From: DATAXI01 sp963756185
GTDB taxonomy: Bacteria; Verrucomicrobiota; Verrucomicrobiia; Chthoniobacterales; Chthoniobacteraceae
Length of the DNA stretch: 64,000 bases
Assembly (NCBI GenBank): GCA_963756185.1
Contig: CAVWMS010000001.1
Coordinates: 1-64,000, forward strand
Reading direction: 5' to 3'
Within the stretch, counting starts at the first letter, position 1. Every line of letters begins with the position of its first letter. The position numbers and the translations under genes are program-made. Below the pieces are notes generated by a model. It searched no databases and had not been told where the DNA came from. It saw only the letters and a program-made list of their open reading frames with translations. Below are positions 9,962-16,922 of the stretch, one piece after another.

Positions 9962-10765
9962 ATGAAAAAATTCACACTCCTCAAAGGCGCGCTCGCATTC
10001 GCGGCTGCCTCTCTCATCGGGGTCTCACTGCATGCGCAACAAACGATCCCGACCAACGATAACGGTGACCTGATGCTGGATTTCAGCGCGAGCGGGGGTC
10101 CGGGCAACACCTATCAATATGAAGTGGATCTCGGGCAGTTCAGCCAATTCCTCCCCGGCGGGGCGGATGCGACCGGTGCGCCGGTCAGCCTGGGCAGCTA
10201 TGTGAGCACCACCGACCTTTCCGGCACCTACGGCGCTAACTGGGATACGGACGGCGACCTGCAGTGGGGCGTTGTTGGCACCCTCACCAACAACCATACC
10301 GGCACCAGTCTCGGCACCCTTCCGAGGTATTCGCTGTTCGGGACGGTGAACGATGAGACGCCGGTGGGACAAGCCAGCAGCGTGATGGGGACATATGAAG
10401 GCGCCATTACTCCGATGTACGGCGATCTCCATAGCAACTACGAATCGACGCCCAACTCGGATTTCGCAGCCTTCCTGCCGATCAGCAGTGGCAGCGATTC
10501 AGATAGCTTCTCGTCTCTGGCTGGCTCCTCGGTCCCGTACTTCGGTTACTTCGACCAGAGCCTCTATACCACGGCTCAAGGAACCAGCACATCGGAACTG
10601 TGGTACATACCGGCCACCAACGGTGCGCAGGGCACGGAGCTCGGCGTCTTCTCGCTCAGCAACAGCGGGCTGACCTTCCAGTCCGTTCCCGAGCCCTCGA
10701 CCTGGGCTACCATCGTGCTCGGCGCAGCGACCCTCATCGGGCTTCGCCGCCGCCGCCGCGCATAA
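9962..10765 (+). CDS. PEP-CTERM sorted extracellular protein
   Basis: 267 residues. N-terminal signal peptide (MKKFTLLKGALAFAAASLIG, then VSLHAQ). The C-terminus is a textbook PEP-CTERM signal: VPEP, a hydrophobic segment (STWATIVLGAATLIG) and an Arg cluster LRRRRRA. Such proteins are processed by exosortase, which is not in this window. The middle is rich in G, S, T, Y and N, with no domain I recognise (QYEVDLGQFSQFLPGG near residue 60). It follows the PBP-like gene and is closed by a strong hairpin at 10805, so the two may form one unit. Confidence 0.85.
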   Translation: MKKFTLLKGALAFAAASLIGVSLHAQQTIPTNDNGDLMLDFSASGGPGNTYQYEVDLGQFSQFLPGGADATGAPVSLGSYVSTTDLSGTYGANWDTDGDLQWGVVGTLTNNHTGTSLGTLPRYSLFGTVNDETPVGQASSVMGTYEGAITPMYGDLHSNYESTPNSDFAAFLPISSGSDSDSFSSLAGSSVPYFGYFDQSLYTTAQGTSTSELWYIPATNGAQGTELGVFSLSNSGLTFQSVPEPSTWATIVLGAATLIGLRRRRRA

Positions 10766-10804
10766 GCCACCCAAACGCCGCGGGGATACACTCCCCGTCC
10801 ACCC

Positions 10805-10843
10805 AAATGTGCGGAGCATGCCAGGTGCATGCTCCGCACATTT
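10805..10843 (+). terminator. intrinsic terminator, 16-bp stem
   Basis: Perfect inverted repeat of 16 bp (AAATGTGCGGAGCATG and its complement) with a 7-nt loop, followed by TTTCTTTT-type sequence. It closes the PEP-CTERM gene and lies between convergent genes, so it may act in both directions. Confidence 0.75.
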
Positions 10844-10910
10844 CTTTTGCGGGCACACATGGCCCAGCAAGGAAAAGTGACGATCAAGACCTGCTCCGCA
10901 GCCGCGATTA

Positions 10911-11462
10911 CTACCCCGGACGATACCTTCTGCCCGGCATGTGCGAGAATGGCCCGCTAATGGGACGCGGCGCCCCCGGCATATCGGGCATCCCGGGCCG
11001 CCCAAACTGCGGCTGCACCGGCGCCGCCTCGGCTGTCTTGATGGTATCCTCGTCAAATTCGAGCGTCGCCTTTTCCCCGCCTTTCGAGACATCCACGGTG
11101 CTCTTGCCCATTTCATCCGACCATTTGATGCGCTCGACCTTCATTCCATCCACGGTGCTCGAGCCCACGGCCAGGAAAAGGGTCGGCTTGTCCTGGTCGC
11201 GCGACTTGATCGCCACATAATCCGTGTCCGCGATGCGCGCAATGCCATCGACGTAAAGCTGCGCCGCGAAGCCCGGCGTCGGCGCCGCGGTGGTTGTGGT
11301 GGCCGTGGCCACCGCGAACGGCGATTTCTGGCTCATCTGGCGGTAGCGCGCCTCCGGGAACGGCGTCGGCAGCGGTTGCGGGGAGTCCGCGCGCGCAGCC
11401 GCCGGCCCCATCACGCCGGCGCCCAGCGCCAGCAATCCGGCCAATGGAAAACGACTCTTCAT
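10911..11462 (-). CDS. secreted protein of unknown function
   Basis: 183 residues. Clear signal peptide (MKSRFPLAGLLALGAGVMGP, cleavage around AARA-D). The mature part has a short region with FAAQLYVDGIARIADTDYVA and KSRDQDKPTLFLAVGSSTVD, followed by an acidic/Pro-rich tail ending RRYRPG. The layout (a short conserved domain about an RNA- or peptide-sized binding surface, then a disordered tail) is not one I can assign. It reads toward the PEP-CTERM gene and shares the terminator region with it. A small unknown gene and a serpin lie upstream on the same strand, possibly one transcript. Confidence 0.6.
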   Translation of the reverse strand: MKSRFPLAGLLALGAGVMGPAAARADSPQPLPTPFPEARYRQMSQKSPFAVATATTTTAAPTPGFAAQLYVDGIARIADTDYVAIKSRDQDKPTLFLAVGSSTVDGMKVERIKWSDEMGKSTVDVSKGGEKATLEFDEDTIKTAEAAPVQPQFGRPGMPDMPGAPRPISGPFSHMPGRRYRPG

Positions 11463-11496
11463 TGCGCGGAAATTTTAGCCCGATACCGGCCCACAT

Positions 11497-11748
11497 TCAA
11501 TGATACTTCACCCAGGAATCGCGGACGATGTGCCCGATCCTGCCGCCCTCGAAATCCACGCGAATCGCGACGCCGATCAGCTTCTCCCAGCACGGCATGT
11601 CCAGCTCCGTCAGCAGGTCGAACACCGCCTCCGGCGCAAAGCGCGCGATCAGCAGCCGATCCTGCGAATGCCGGATGTAAAGGGCCGCCTCGGCCTTGCA
11701 CTTTTCATTGTATCCCAATCGGGTGGCGATGATCGTCGCGGTATCCAT
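11497..11748 (-). CDS. small conserved-looking protein of unknown function
   Basis: 83 residues, soluble, with no signal peptide or membrane segment (MDTATIIATRLGYNEKCKAE at the start, GRIGHIVRDSWVKYH at the end). It lies 12 bp downstream of the serpin stop and 34 bp before the secreted unknown, all on the minus strand, so co-transcription is likely. Its composition is protein-like in this frame, whereas the competing frame is Arg/Gly-rich and looks like a shadow. I do not recognise the family. Confidence 0.55.
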   Translation of the reverse strand: MDTATIIATRLGYNEKCKAEAALYIRHSQDRLLIARFAPEAVFDLLTELDMPCWEKLIGVAIRVDFEGGRIGHIVRDSWVKYH

Positions 11749-11759
11749 GGCCGCCCATG

Positions 11760-12995
11760 TTACTGCGGCGCCGCCAGCCGTCCCATGAATAAAAACGCGC
11801 CCGTTTTATCGTCGCGAATCACGAAGAGAAACGGGTGATCCGCGCGAAACTCCGGCGGCGGTCCCTCAGGCCGCGCCATGGCCATCGCCATCACCACGCC
11901 GGTTGCCGCCGCGGCCTCGGTGCCCTGCTCGTTCACGTCGACGAAGGCCTTGTGAATCACGTTGGAGATTGACAAGTCCTTGTTGCCGGTCATGCCGGAA
12001 AAATCCGCGCTGCCGCCGAAGGCATCGGTCATTCCCAGCGCTTGCAGTTCCGGCCCGAGCTCGAATTCTTCGGTTAACTGAAACTTCGGAATGGTGACGA
12101 CGACCCTTTGGCGGTCCATGCCCTCCAGCGCGCCGGGCAGCTTTGCGATTTCCTTTTCCATCGCCGCCAGCCCATCCACGGCCTTGGGCAGCACGATGAT
12201 CATTGATAGATCGTTGCCCGCGTAAGGCAGTTCCAATGCCTGGAAGTTCTGGTCTTCCGTGTAACCAAATTCATCCGTCTGATGCATCATCGGCATGTTC
12301 TTCTGCTGGGTCGCGGTCATGTGGAACGGCTCGTCATGGGTCGCCTTCTTACTAAACTGCGACGCCCATGTGCCCTTGAAGTAAATGGCATTGGTCAGCA
12401 CCATTCGCGTCATCGATGTAAGTACTCCGGGGCCGATCAAATTCTTGATCTTATCATTAGTCTGCTTTTCCACCCAGGAGTTGATTTTGTCGCGCGCGCC
12501 CGCCGCGTCATTTTTGAAATCGACATTCTCAACTCCCGCGCCGTAATTCGTCTTCAAGGCGTCGAGGAAGGCGGGCAGGAAAGTGTAGCTCTGCTCCGCC
12601 CACAGCGCATTGGCTATCGATAACTGGTAGCCGCGCGGCTGGCCCTCCGAGTCATTCGGCGCATTGAGCGCCGCGAGAAAGCTGCCGAAGTCCGCGGACA
12701 CCGTTTTGCTTCCCGCGGGCAGGTGGAGCACCGCGGCCATTTGCGAGGCGGTGTCGCCGCTCGCGCCGGCCCAGGTCATCGCCAGCGCGGTTTCGATGCT
12801 GGCCGGTGAGAAAAAGAGATTCCCCTGGTCCTGGGCGGCCAGCTTTCCGTACAGGTCCGCGGCGAATGCGTTATTTGCATTGCCGATCCAAGCCGGCGCG
12901 TCGTTTGCCGTGGCGGTCATCGGTATCGCTCCGCAGTAGATATATCCCAATACGACTAAACTTAGCTTCCAGCGATGCGAAAGTCTATTTTTCAT
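11760..12995 (-). CDS. serpin-family protease inhibitor, exported
   Basis: 411 residues from the ATG at 12995, preceded by a GGAGA eight bases upstream; an in-frame TTG at 13016 is less likely. A signal peptide covers about residues 1-30 (hydrophobic LSLVVLGYIYCGAIPM). Serpin signatures follow: NLFFSPASIETALAMTWAGA, TNAIYFKGTW, and the C-terminal HPFLFVIRD...GAFLFMGRL. The hinge EQGTEAAAATG (about 356 onward) is intact, as needed for inhibitory loop insertion. Counting from the hinge as in alpha-1-antitrypsin puts P1-P1' at Ala-Met in VVMAMAMAR, suggesting elastase- or subtilisin-like targets (inference). Confidence 0.93.
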   Translation of the reverse strand: MKNRLSHRWKLSLVVLGYIYCGAIPMTATANDAPAWIGNANNAFAADLYGKLAAQDQGNLFFSPASIETALAMTWAGASGDTASQMAAVLHLPAGSKTVSADFGSFLAALNAPNDSEGQPRGYQLSIANALWAEQSYTFLPAFLDALKTNYGAGVENVDFKNDAAGARDKINSWVEKQTNDKIKNLIGPGVLTSMTRMVLTNAIYFKGTWASQFSKKATHDEPFHMTATQQKNMPMMHQTDEFGYTEDQNFQALELPYAGNDLSMIIVLPKAVDGLAAMEKEIAKLPGALEGMDRQRVVVTIPKFQLTEEFELGPELQALGMTDAFGGSADFSGMTGNKDLSISNVIHKAFVDVNEQGTEAAAATGVVMAMAMARPEGPPPEFRADHPFLFVIRDDKTGAFLFMGRLAAPQ

Positions 12996-13074
12996 ACGTA
13001 ATTCTCCGATCTCCAATGCTTGACACGCGTGAAGTTATATCCCACCCTCCTCGACTCGAATCAAGAGAATCACT

Positions 13075-13914
13075 ATGAAACTCACCGGACGTCTCATACT
13101 CGTGTCGATCATTTTCACGACGGCCGCGGCGGTCTGGGCCGCCAGCGACGACAACGATCCGCTTTTTCCAAACGGACCCGGCATTTCCGTCGGCGGCGAA
13201 GCCGGGCAGGGGAACATCGATTCCCAGCCGACGCAAACCACGGTGTACACGACCAACACCGTCACCACCAGTGTCGCGGCTCCTGCGACGCCGACACCCA
13301 GGCCCACAGGCAGTCCCACGGGCAGCCCCACCGGCAGTCCCACAGGCAGCCCGAGTGGAGATCCGGATACGGTTCTGAAGGGCAAGGCGGTAAAGGCGGT
13401 AAAACACGCGCTGGTGCTCACCGGTCCCAAGGTCGAGGATCCCACGGTGACGAAGACCTTTAGGACCAAGCATTTCGTTTCGGTGGATCGTCTCCAGCAC
13501 AATGCGGGCGGCGGCGCCATCGCGGCCGCTTATTTCTTCACGCGCAATGTGGGCGTCTCCCTGGAAGGGGACTTCCTCGGCGGCAGCCAATATAACACGA
13601 ACCTCACCGGCAACGTCATTCTCCGGTATCCGTTTGAGTTCGGCGAAAAATCTGTCTCTTCGGGCTATTCGAAGGATGGCAAGGATGACGGCAAGACGGT
13701 CATGTCCGGGCCCACCTGGGGCATTGCTCCCTATGTCCTCTTCGGCGGTGGCGGCCAGTGGGATGGAAGGGCCGAGGGCATCGGCGACGTGGGCGGCGGC
13801 CTCGAGTTTAAGTTCCAGCCGCATTGGGGCGTCTTCGTCGAAGGCCGCTGGGTCGTCCACGACTCCCGCGAAAGTTACGCCGCTGAGTCGGCCGGTTTGA
13901 TGCTCGATTTCTAG
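13075..13914 (+). CDS. probable outer-membrane beta-barrel protein with PTGS linker
   Basis: 279 residues. A signal peptide (MKLTGRLILVSIIFTTAAAV, cleavage near WAAS) is followed by a low-complexity Thr/Pro segment and four PTGS repeats (residues 77-94). The C-terminal half has alternating hydrophobic strands (FVSVDRLQHNAGGGAIAAAY, GNVILRYPFEF, GIAPYVLFGGGG, HWGVFVEGRWV) and ends in LMLDF. A terminal aromatic residue is the usual signal for insertion by the BAM complex. The organisation resembles small OmpA-barrel/porin-like proteins. It is transcribed divergently from the serpin, with about 80 bp between starts. Confidence 0.65.
   Translation: MKLTGRLILVSIIFTTAAAVWAASDDNDPLFPNGPGISVGGEAGQGNIDSQPTQTTVYTTNTVTTSVAAPATPTPRPTGSPTGSPTGSPTGSPSGDPDTVLKGKAVKAVKHALVLTGPKVEDPTVTKTFRTKHFVSVDRLQHNAGGGAIAAAYFFTRNVGVSLEGDFLGGSQYNTNLTGNVILRYPFEFGEKSVSSGYSKDGKDDGKTVMSGPTWGIAPYVLFGGGGQWDGRAEGIGDVGGGLEFKFQPHWGVFVEGRWVVHDSRESYAAESAGLMLDF
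13303..13356 (+). repeat. 12-bp tandem repeat coding for PTGS
   Basis: About four and a half copies of a 12-bp unit (CCCACNGGCAGN) encode Pro-Thr-Gly-Ser within the outer-membrane protein. Because the unit is a multiple of three, copy-number change would alter linker length without changing frame. Confidence 0.8.
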
Positions 13915-13942
13915 AAAATCGGCGAACGAGCAGACCACGCGC

Positions 13943-14692
13943 TCATGGATGGCCAGGGGCGAGAGCGCCTTGCTGGCGCCATGCGTCGAGCAATTGCTCG
14001 ATATCGGCGATCACGAGGTCCGGCGCCGGGTAATCCCGGGGAAATTCCTCATTGCCATTCCTCACCCAGGCCGCGGCGCAGCCGCAGTTCTTCGCCCCGG
14101 CGATATCGCGCAGCGGATGGTCCCCCACCAGGAGCGCGCGGGCGGGCTCGATGCCGAAGAGATCGAAGGCGCGACGGAACGATTTTGGCGAAGGCTTGAT
14201 GCAGCGGGTCTCGGACGACCAGACAATGTGCTCGAAACAGCCAAGGATGCCCGCGTTCGCCAGGTTTCGCTCGAAGACCTCCTTGCGCGCCCAGATATTT
14301 GAAATGACTCCCAGCCGATGCGTGGCCGCCATGCGGCGAATGGCATCCGCATGGCGCAGCGAGATGGAGCCAACCTCATGGAGCGCAACCAATTCATCAA
14401 TCAATCGAGCCTCTTCGGCATCGAGGAACCTGCCTTCCGGCAAGTCCCGGAGCGCCTCAGAAACCGATGGAAATGAATCGTACCAACCCGGATCGCGGCC
14501 CAACTCGCTCAATCGTCTCACAAGGCCGCTCATCATGCCGTGCAGGCGTTCGCTCGAAAGATGCGCGCCACCGAGCCCGCGGTAAGTCGCAAAATAATCT
14601 TCCATGGGACCAAACCGGTCATTCGCAAACATGAAGGTCCGTCCCTGATCAAGGAAGATGACATCATACCTGTCGATAAAGCGGTCTATCAT
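13943..14692 (-). CDS. HAD-superfamily hydrolase
   Basis: 249 residues with the four HAD motifs in order. Motif I is FLDQGRTF (nucleophile Asp15), motif II GVISN (about 153), motif III Lys in CIKPSPKSF, and motif IV LLVGDHPLRDIAGAKN (about 192). Between I and II lies an alpha-helical cap of class C1. Motif I is unusual: the residue two after the nucleophile is Gly17, where phosphatases normally carry Asp as general acid. Activity may therefore be altered, or the fold may act on another bond as in haloacid dehalogenases. No substrate can be inferred from the neighbours. Confidence 0.85.
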   Translation of the reverse strand: MIDRFIDRYDVIFLDQGRTFMFANDRFGPMEDYFATYRGLGGAHLSSERLHGMMSGLVRRLSELGRDPGWYDSFPSVSEALRDLPEGRFLDAEEARLIDELVALHEVGSISLRHADAIRRMAATHRLGVISNIWARKEVFERNLANAGILGCFEHIVWSSETRCIKPSPKSFRRAFDLFGIEPARALLVGDHPLRDIAGAKNCGCAAAWVRNGNEEFPRDYPAPDLVIADIEQLLDAWRQQGALAPGHP

Positions 14693-14710
14693 ATTCTTGC
14701 AGCCGGCCTG

Positions 14711-15124
14711 TTATCCGGAGAAATCGAAATCCAGGGCATTGAAAACAATCCAATAGAGAAGCAAAGGAAGGATCATTGCAATGGTGCCGGCCAGGAGAAT
14801 AACCCAAAAAAAACGGCCAAAGAAGAGCGACCAGGGGATGAGATAGACAAAGAGCAATGGAAGAAGGAACAGGAACTGAAAGAACCACCGGAAGGGCCAC
14901 TTATAAGTGAATAAGTAATCCGCGATCGATGCGACCGGAGTCACCACCAGCAGGCAAAGCATGGCGACAAACATGGCATTGATCAGCCAACCTGCCGCGA
15001 GAGCGCTCTCCGGATGAGCGGCAGCCTGATCCAACTGGATCGCAAACCCATGGAGCGACCCGGTCCCCGTAAAAATCCCCACGCACGCACAAAGCGCAAT
15101 AAAATGCCGGACCAGCCGTTTCAT
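14711..15124 (-). CDS. small membrane protein of unknown function
   Basis: 137 residues from the ATG at 15124, chosen over an upstream in-frame start because GGGAG lies eight bases before it. Four hydrophobic segments are visible: about 8-25 (LVRHFIALCACVGIFTGT), 48-68 (WLINAMFVAMLCLLVVTPVA), 78-100 (FFQFLFLLPLLFVYLIPWSL) and 105-130 (VILLAGTIAMILPLLLYWIV). There are no conserved polar motifs that would suggest transport. It lies between the HAD gene and a PIN toxin in a low-GC accessory stretch. Confidence 0.6.
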   Translation of the reverse strand: MKRLVRHFIALCACVGIFTGTGSLHGFAIQLDQAAAHPESALAAGWLINAMFVAMLCLLVVTPVASIADYLFTYKWPFRWFFQFLFLLPLLFVYLIPWSLFFGRFFWVILLAGTIAMILPLLLYWIVFNALDFDFSG

Positions 15125-15155
15125 CTTTCCATCTCCCTGTAACGCGTTTTCACCG

Positions 15156-15560
15156 CTACGCGTAAAGCAGTGTTTTGAATCCTGCCTGCTCAAAATGACG
15201 GTCGGCAGTCAATGCCTCAGCCAGCCCTTCGCGGTCCATCACGACAAAGGAAATGCAGTCAGTCAGTGACCATTCCTTGTCTGGACGTGAGATGTAGAAA
15301 TTGCAGCCGCGTTCGAACAAATCCGAATCCGGCGCGACGATTTTTGCGTCGGACTGGTTGCGCAAAGCCGTGAGCACAAGTTCGAAGTTCTTCCGGCCAT
15401 GGCTTGCTGAGACCGCGTTTGCAAACTCCAACAGAACCCACGCAGTTGTCACCAGGGGTATCTTCAACTGGGTGTTCAATTCCATGGCGGATCGGTGATA
15501 CTGATCGCGTGGATTGACCAGCGCTAGGAAGAACGCCGTATCGGCAAAGACCGGCTTCAT
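15156..15560 (-). CDS. PIN-domain ribonuclease toxin (VapC-type)
   Basis: 134 residues, the full size of a PIN domain. The acidic metal-binding set is complete: Asp7 (VFADTAFF), Glu45 (WVLLEFAN), Asp101 (SLTDCISFVVM) and Asp120 (LTADRHFEQAGF). The TADRHFEQAGF ending is typical of VapC-like toxins, which cleave tRNA or other RNA in the cytoplasm. Its start overlaps the stop of the small upstream gene by 4 nt (15557-15560), the usual antitoxin-toxin coupling. Confidence 0.88.
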   Translation of the reverse strand: MKPVFADTAFFLALVNPRDQYHRSAMELNTQLKIPLVTTAWVLLEFANAVSASHGRKNFELVLTALRNQSDAKIVAPDSDLFERGCNFYISRPDKEWSLTDCISFVVMDREGLAEALTADRHFEQAGFKTLLYA

Positions 15561-15778
15561 CCGCGCTTGGGCGTCCCGTATAGGTAGTGATCGTGATTGA
15601 GCGAGAGGTCAGGGGGTAGATCATCGGCAGTGCCGGCAATTTCAAGCAATGCGGCGCCCCATCCGGTCCGGGGCTTTTCCGGCGCGGCAGCTTCCAGTTC
15701 GGCCAGCTTCTGCTTCACCAGCCGTAGGTCGGCAGGATTCAGCTTTGGCAGTTCGGCGATGATCTCTTGGGTGCTCAT
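15557..15778 (-). CDS. probable antitoxin partner of the PIN toxin
   Basis: 73 residues from the ATG at 15778, preceded by GGAGAG. The N-terminal half is helical (STQEIIAELPKLNPADLRLV KQKLAELE in two parts), and the C-terminal half is extended and acidic (DDLPPDLSLNHDHYLYG), suited to threading into a PIN active-site groove. The tail DHYLYGTPKR is typical of small antitoxins encoded just before PIN toxins. The 4-nt overlap with the toxin supports the pairing. No RHH or AbrB fold is evident, so DNA binding is uncertain. Confidence 0.75.
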   Translation of the reverse strand: MSTQEIIAELPKLNPADLRLVKQKLAELEAAAPEKPRTGWGAALLEIAGTADDLPPDLSLNHDHYLYGTPKRG

Positions 15779-15871
15779 TGAGCTCTCTCCGCTGGAATCA
15801 ATGTGCGGCAACCGCATCTTGCTGTCAATGAAGCCGAAACCGTGTCTTTCGAGGACACGGCTGTGACCCCA

Positions 15872-16084
15872 TTACTCTCCCAAGCTGTCTGCGCAGGGAG
15901 AAGGCTTCGCCCCGCTGATCACGAGTTCCATCTCCACAAAGCGCCCGGCCTTCGCATCGGCCATGCCTTGCTTGAACTCCTCCGGAATCCAGGAATCGTC
16001 ATGTTCGACGACATACTTGGTCACTACGGCCCGCTCCTCGGGGGGCAGAGCCTTGAATTGCTCAATGATTTCAGCGGCGCTCAT
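15872..16084 (-). CDS. small antitoxin-like protein
   Basis: 70 residues from the ATG at 16084; an in-frame GTG at 16150 would add 22 residues of less protein-like sequence. The N-terminus SAAEIIEQFKALPPEERAVV is strongly similar in style to the antitoxin at 15557-15778 (STQEIIAELPKLNPADLRLV), a common opening for small antitoxins. The C-terminal DDSWIPEEFKQGMADAKAGR and VEMELVISG are also seen in such proteins. No toxin follows directly, so this may be an orphan antitoxin. Confidence 0.5.
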   Translation of the reverse strand: MSAAEIIEQFKALPPEERAVVTKYVVEHDDSWIPEEFKQGMADAKAGRFVEMELVISGAKPSPCADSLGE

Positions 16085-16107
16085 GCCGGAATAACGCGTT
16101 TTTGAGG

Positions 16108-16362
16108 CTACGCCACCTTCTTGGGGAAGGCGCAGTGTTCGTCGAGCCACTTAGCCGTCTCATCCAGGCTGAGAATCTTTCCGATTTCGCACCATGCCCG
16201 CAGGGTGCCGGGCGAAAAGTCGAGGTCATCATCCACCCACACGGGTACTCCGTGAATATCGACGGTTGCCTTGTCCGACCGGTCAAAAGGGCGAAGGGGA
16301 TTAATTCGAGGAGTGCCGACAAGATTTATAGGGAGCTCGTGATTACAGCGGCAGAATGACAT
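16108..16362 (-). CDS. small protein of unknown function
   Basis: 84 residues. The C-terminal half is the most protein-like (HGVPVWVDDDLDFSPGTLRA, then EIGKILSLDETAKWLDEH). It precedes the antitoxin-like gene and overlaps the end of the degraded frame at 16343-16546. No family recognised; membership of the toxin-antitoxin neighbourhood is only by position. Confidence 0.35.
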   Translation of the reverse strand: MSFCRCNHELPINLVGTPRINPLRPFDRSDKATVDIHGVPVWVDDDLDFSPGTLRAWCEIGKILSLDETAKWLDEHCAFPKKVA

Positions 16363-16546
16363 CTCGAGCGCCGCGCTTCTTGAGCTTGCGGCGCGCGGCC
16401 TGGAGGATCATTTCGCGGAAACGGCCCTCGGCCTCGAGCGTGGCGCCTTTATCGTGAAGGTCGACAATCTTTCCGGTGAGATCGCGGCCTAGGCGGAATT
16501 GGCCCAGCCATTTGCCCGCCTCTTCCTGGGCCTGCTTCCAACTCAG
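16343..16546 (-). pseudogene. 5'-truncated coding remnant
   Basis: An open frame of 67 codons without a plausible start, bounded upstream by a TAG at 16547-16549. It reads protein-like to its stop (EEAGKWLGQFRLGRDLTGKI, then AEGRFREMILQAARRKLKKR, ending DVILPL). Its last bases overlap the next small gene. It looks like the 3' end of a gene that lost its start, close to the integration site at 16744. Between 16547 and 16743 I see no gene. Confidence 0.4.
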
Positions 16547-16743
16547 CTATCCATGGGCGGGTCCTCCGGGCGTAAAGATTGCACGCGAACGAAATAGCTG
16601 GGCCACCCAGAAGGTGCAAGGGATGAAGCAAAATGAAGCATCTTTTTGCGCATTACCGCGCAGTCATCATCCGCCGAAAACTTCTCAATCCTCGCGTTTC
16701 CCTGGGGAAAGCAGCCCATGAATGGTTGATAGTGTCGCCAGCG

Positions 16744-16770
16744 ATGCTGCCTCGCTAGGACTCGAACCTA
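16744..16770 (+). repeat. attachment site, distal copy (27-bp direct repeat)
   Basis: Identical over 27 bp to 19203-19229, which covers the 3' end of tRNA-Gln (TGCCTCGCTAGGACTCGAAC core). The match stops sharply on both sides. A free-standing tRNA 3' fragment next to an integrase gene is the hallmark of a site-specific integration event. Confidence 0.88.
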
Positions 16771-16884
16771 TCGGAGTTAGGAGGCCTGGAGCACTAGCGG
16801 GCGGCTACGGGACATTTTGCTCAGGGGTTGGGACTGGCCGAGGAGAATTGCATGCGCGATGGGTGCGCGGTAATGGGCAAAAAT

Positions 16885-16901
16885 TTGCTCCATTTTGCTC
16901 C
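16885..16901 (+). repeat. candidate integrase arm-binding site, left
   Basis: TTGCTCC occurs twice with a 10-bp period (16885 and 16895; TTGCTCCATTTTGCTCC). The same arrangement appears near the other att site at 19149-19165. A third partial copy, TTGCTCA, lies near 16817. Spacing of one helical turn on the same face suits two recombinase arm-binding domains (inference). Confidence 0.45.
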
Positions 16902-16922
16902 GCGGGTTGGAGCGCTTCCGGT

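Noticed and set aside
16744..16770. Second tRNA gene
   Set aside because: Only the T arm and acceptor 3' strand are present; the remaining tRNA halves are missing, as expected for an att fragment.
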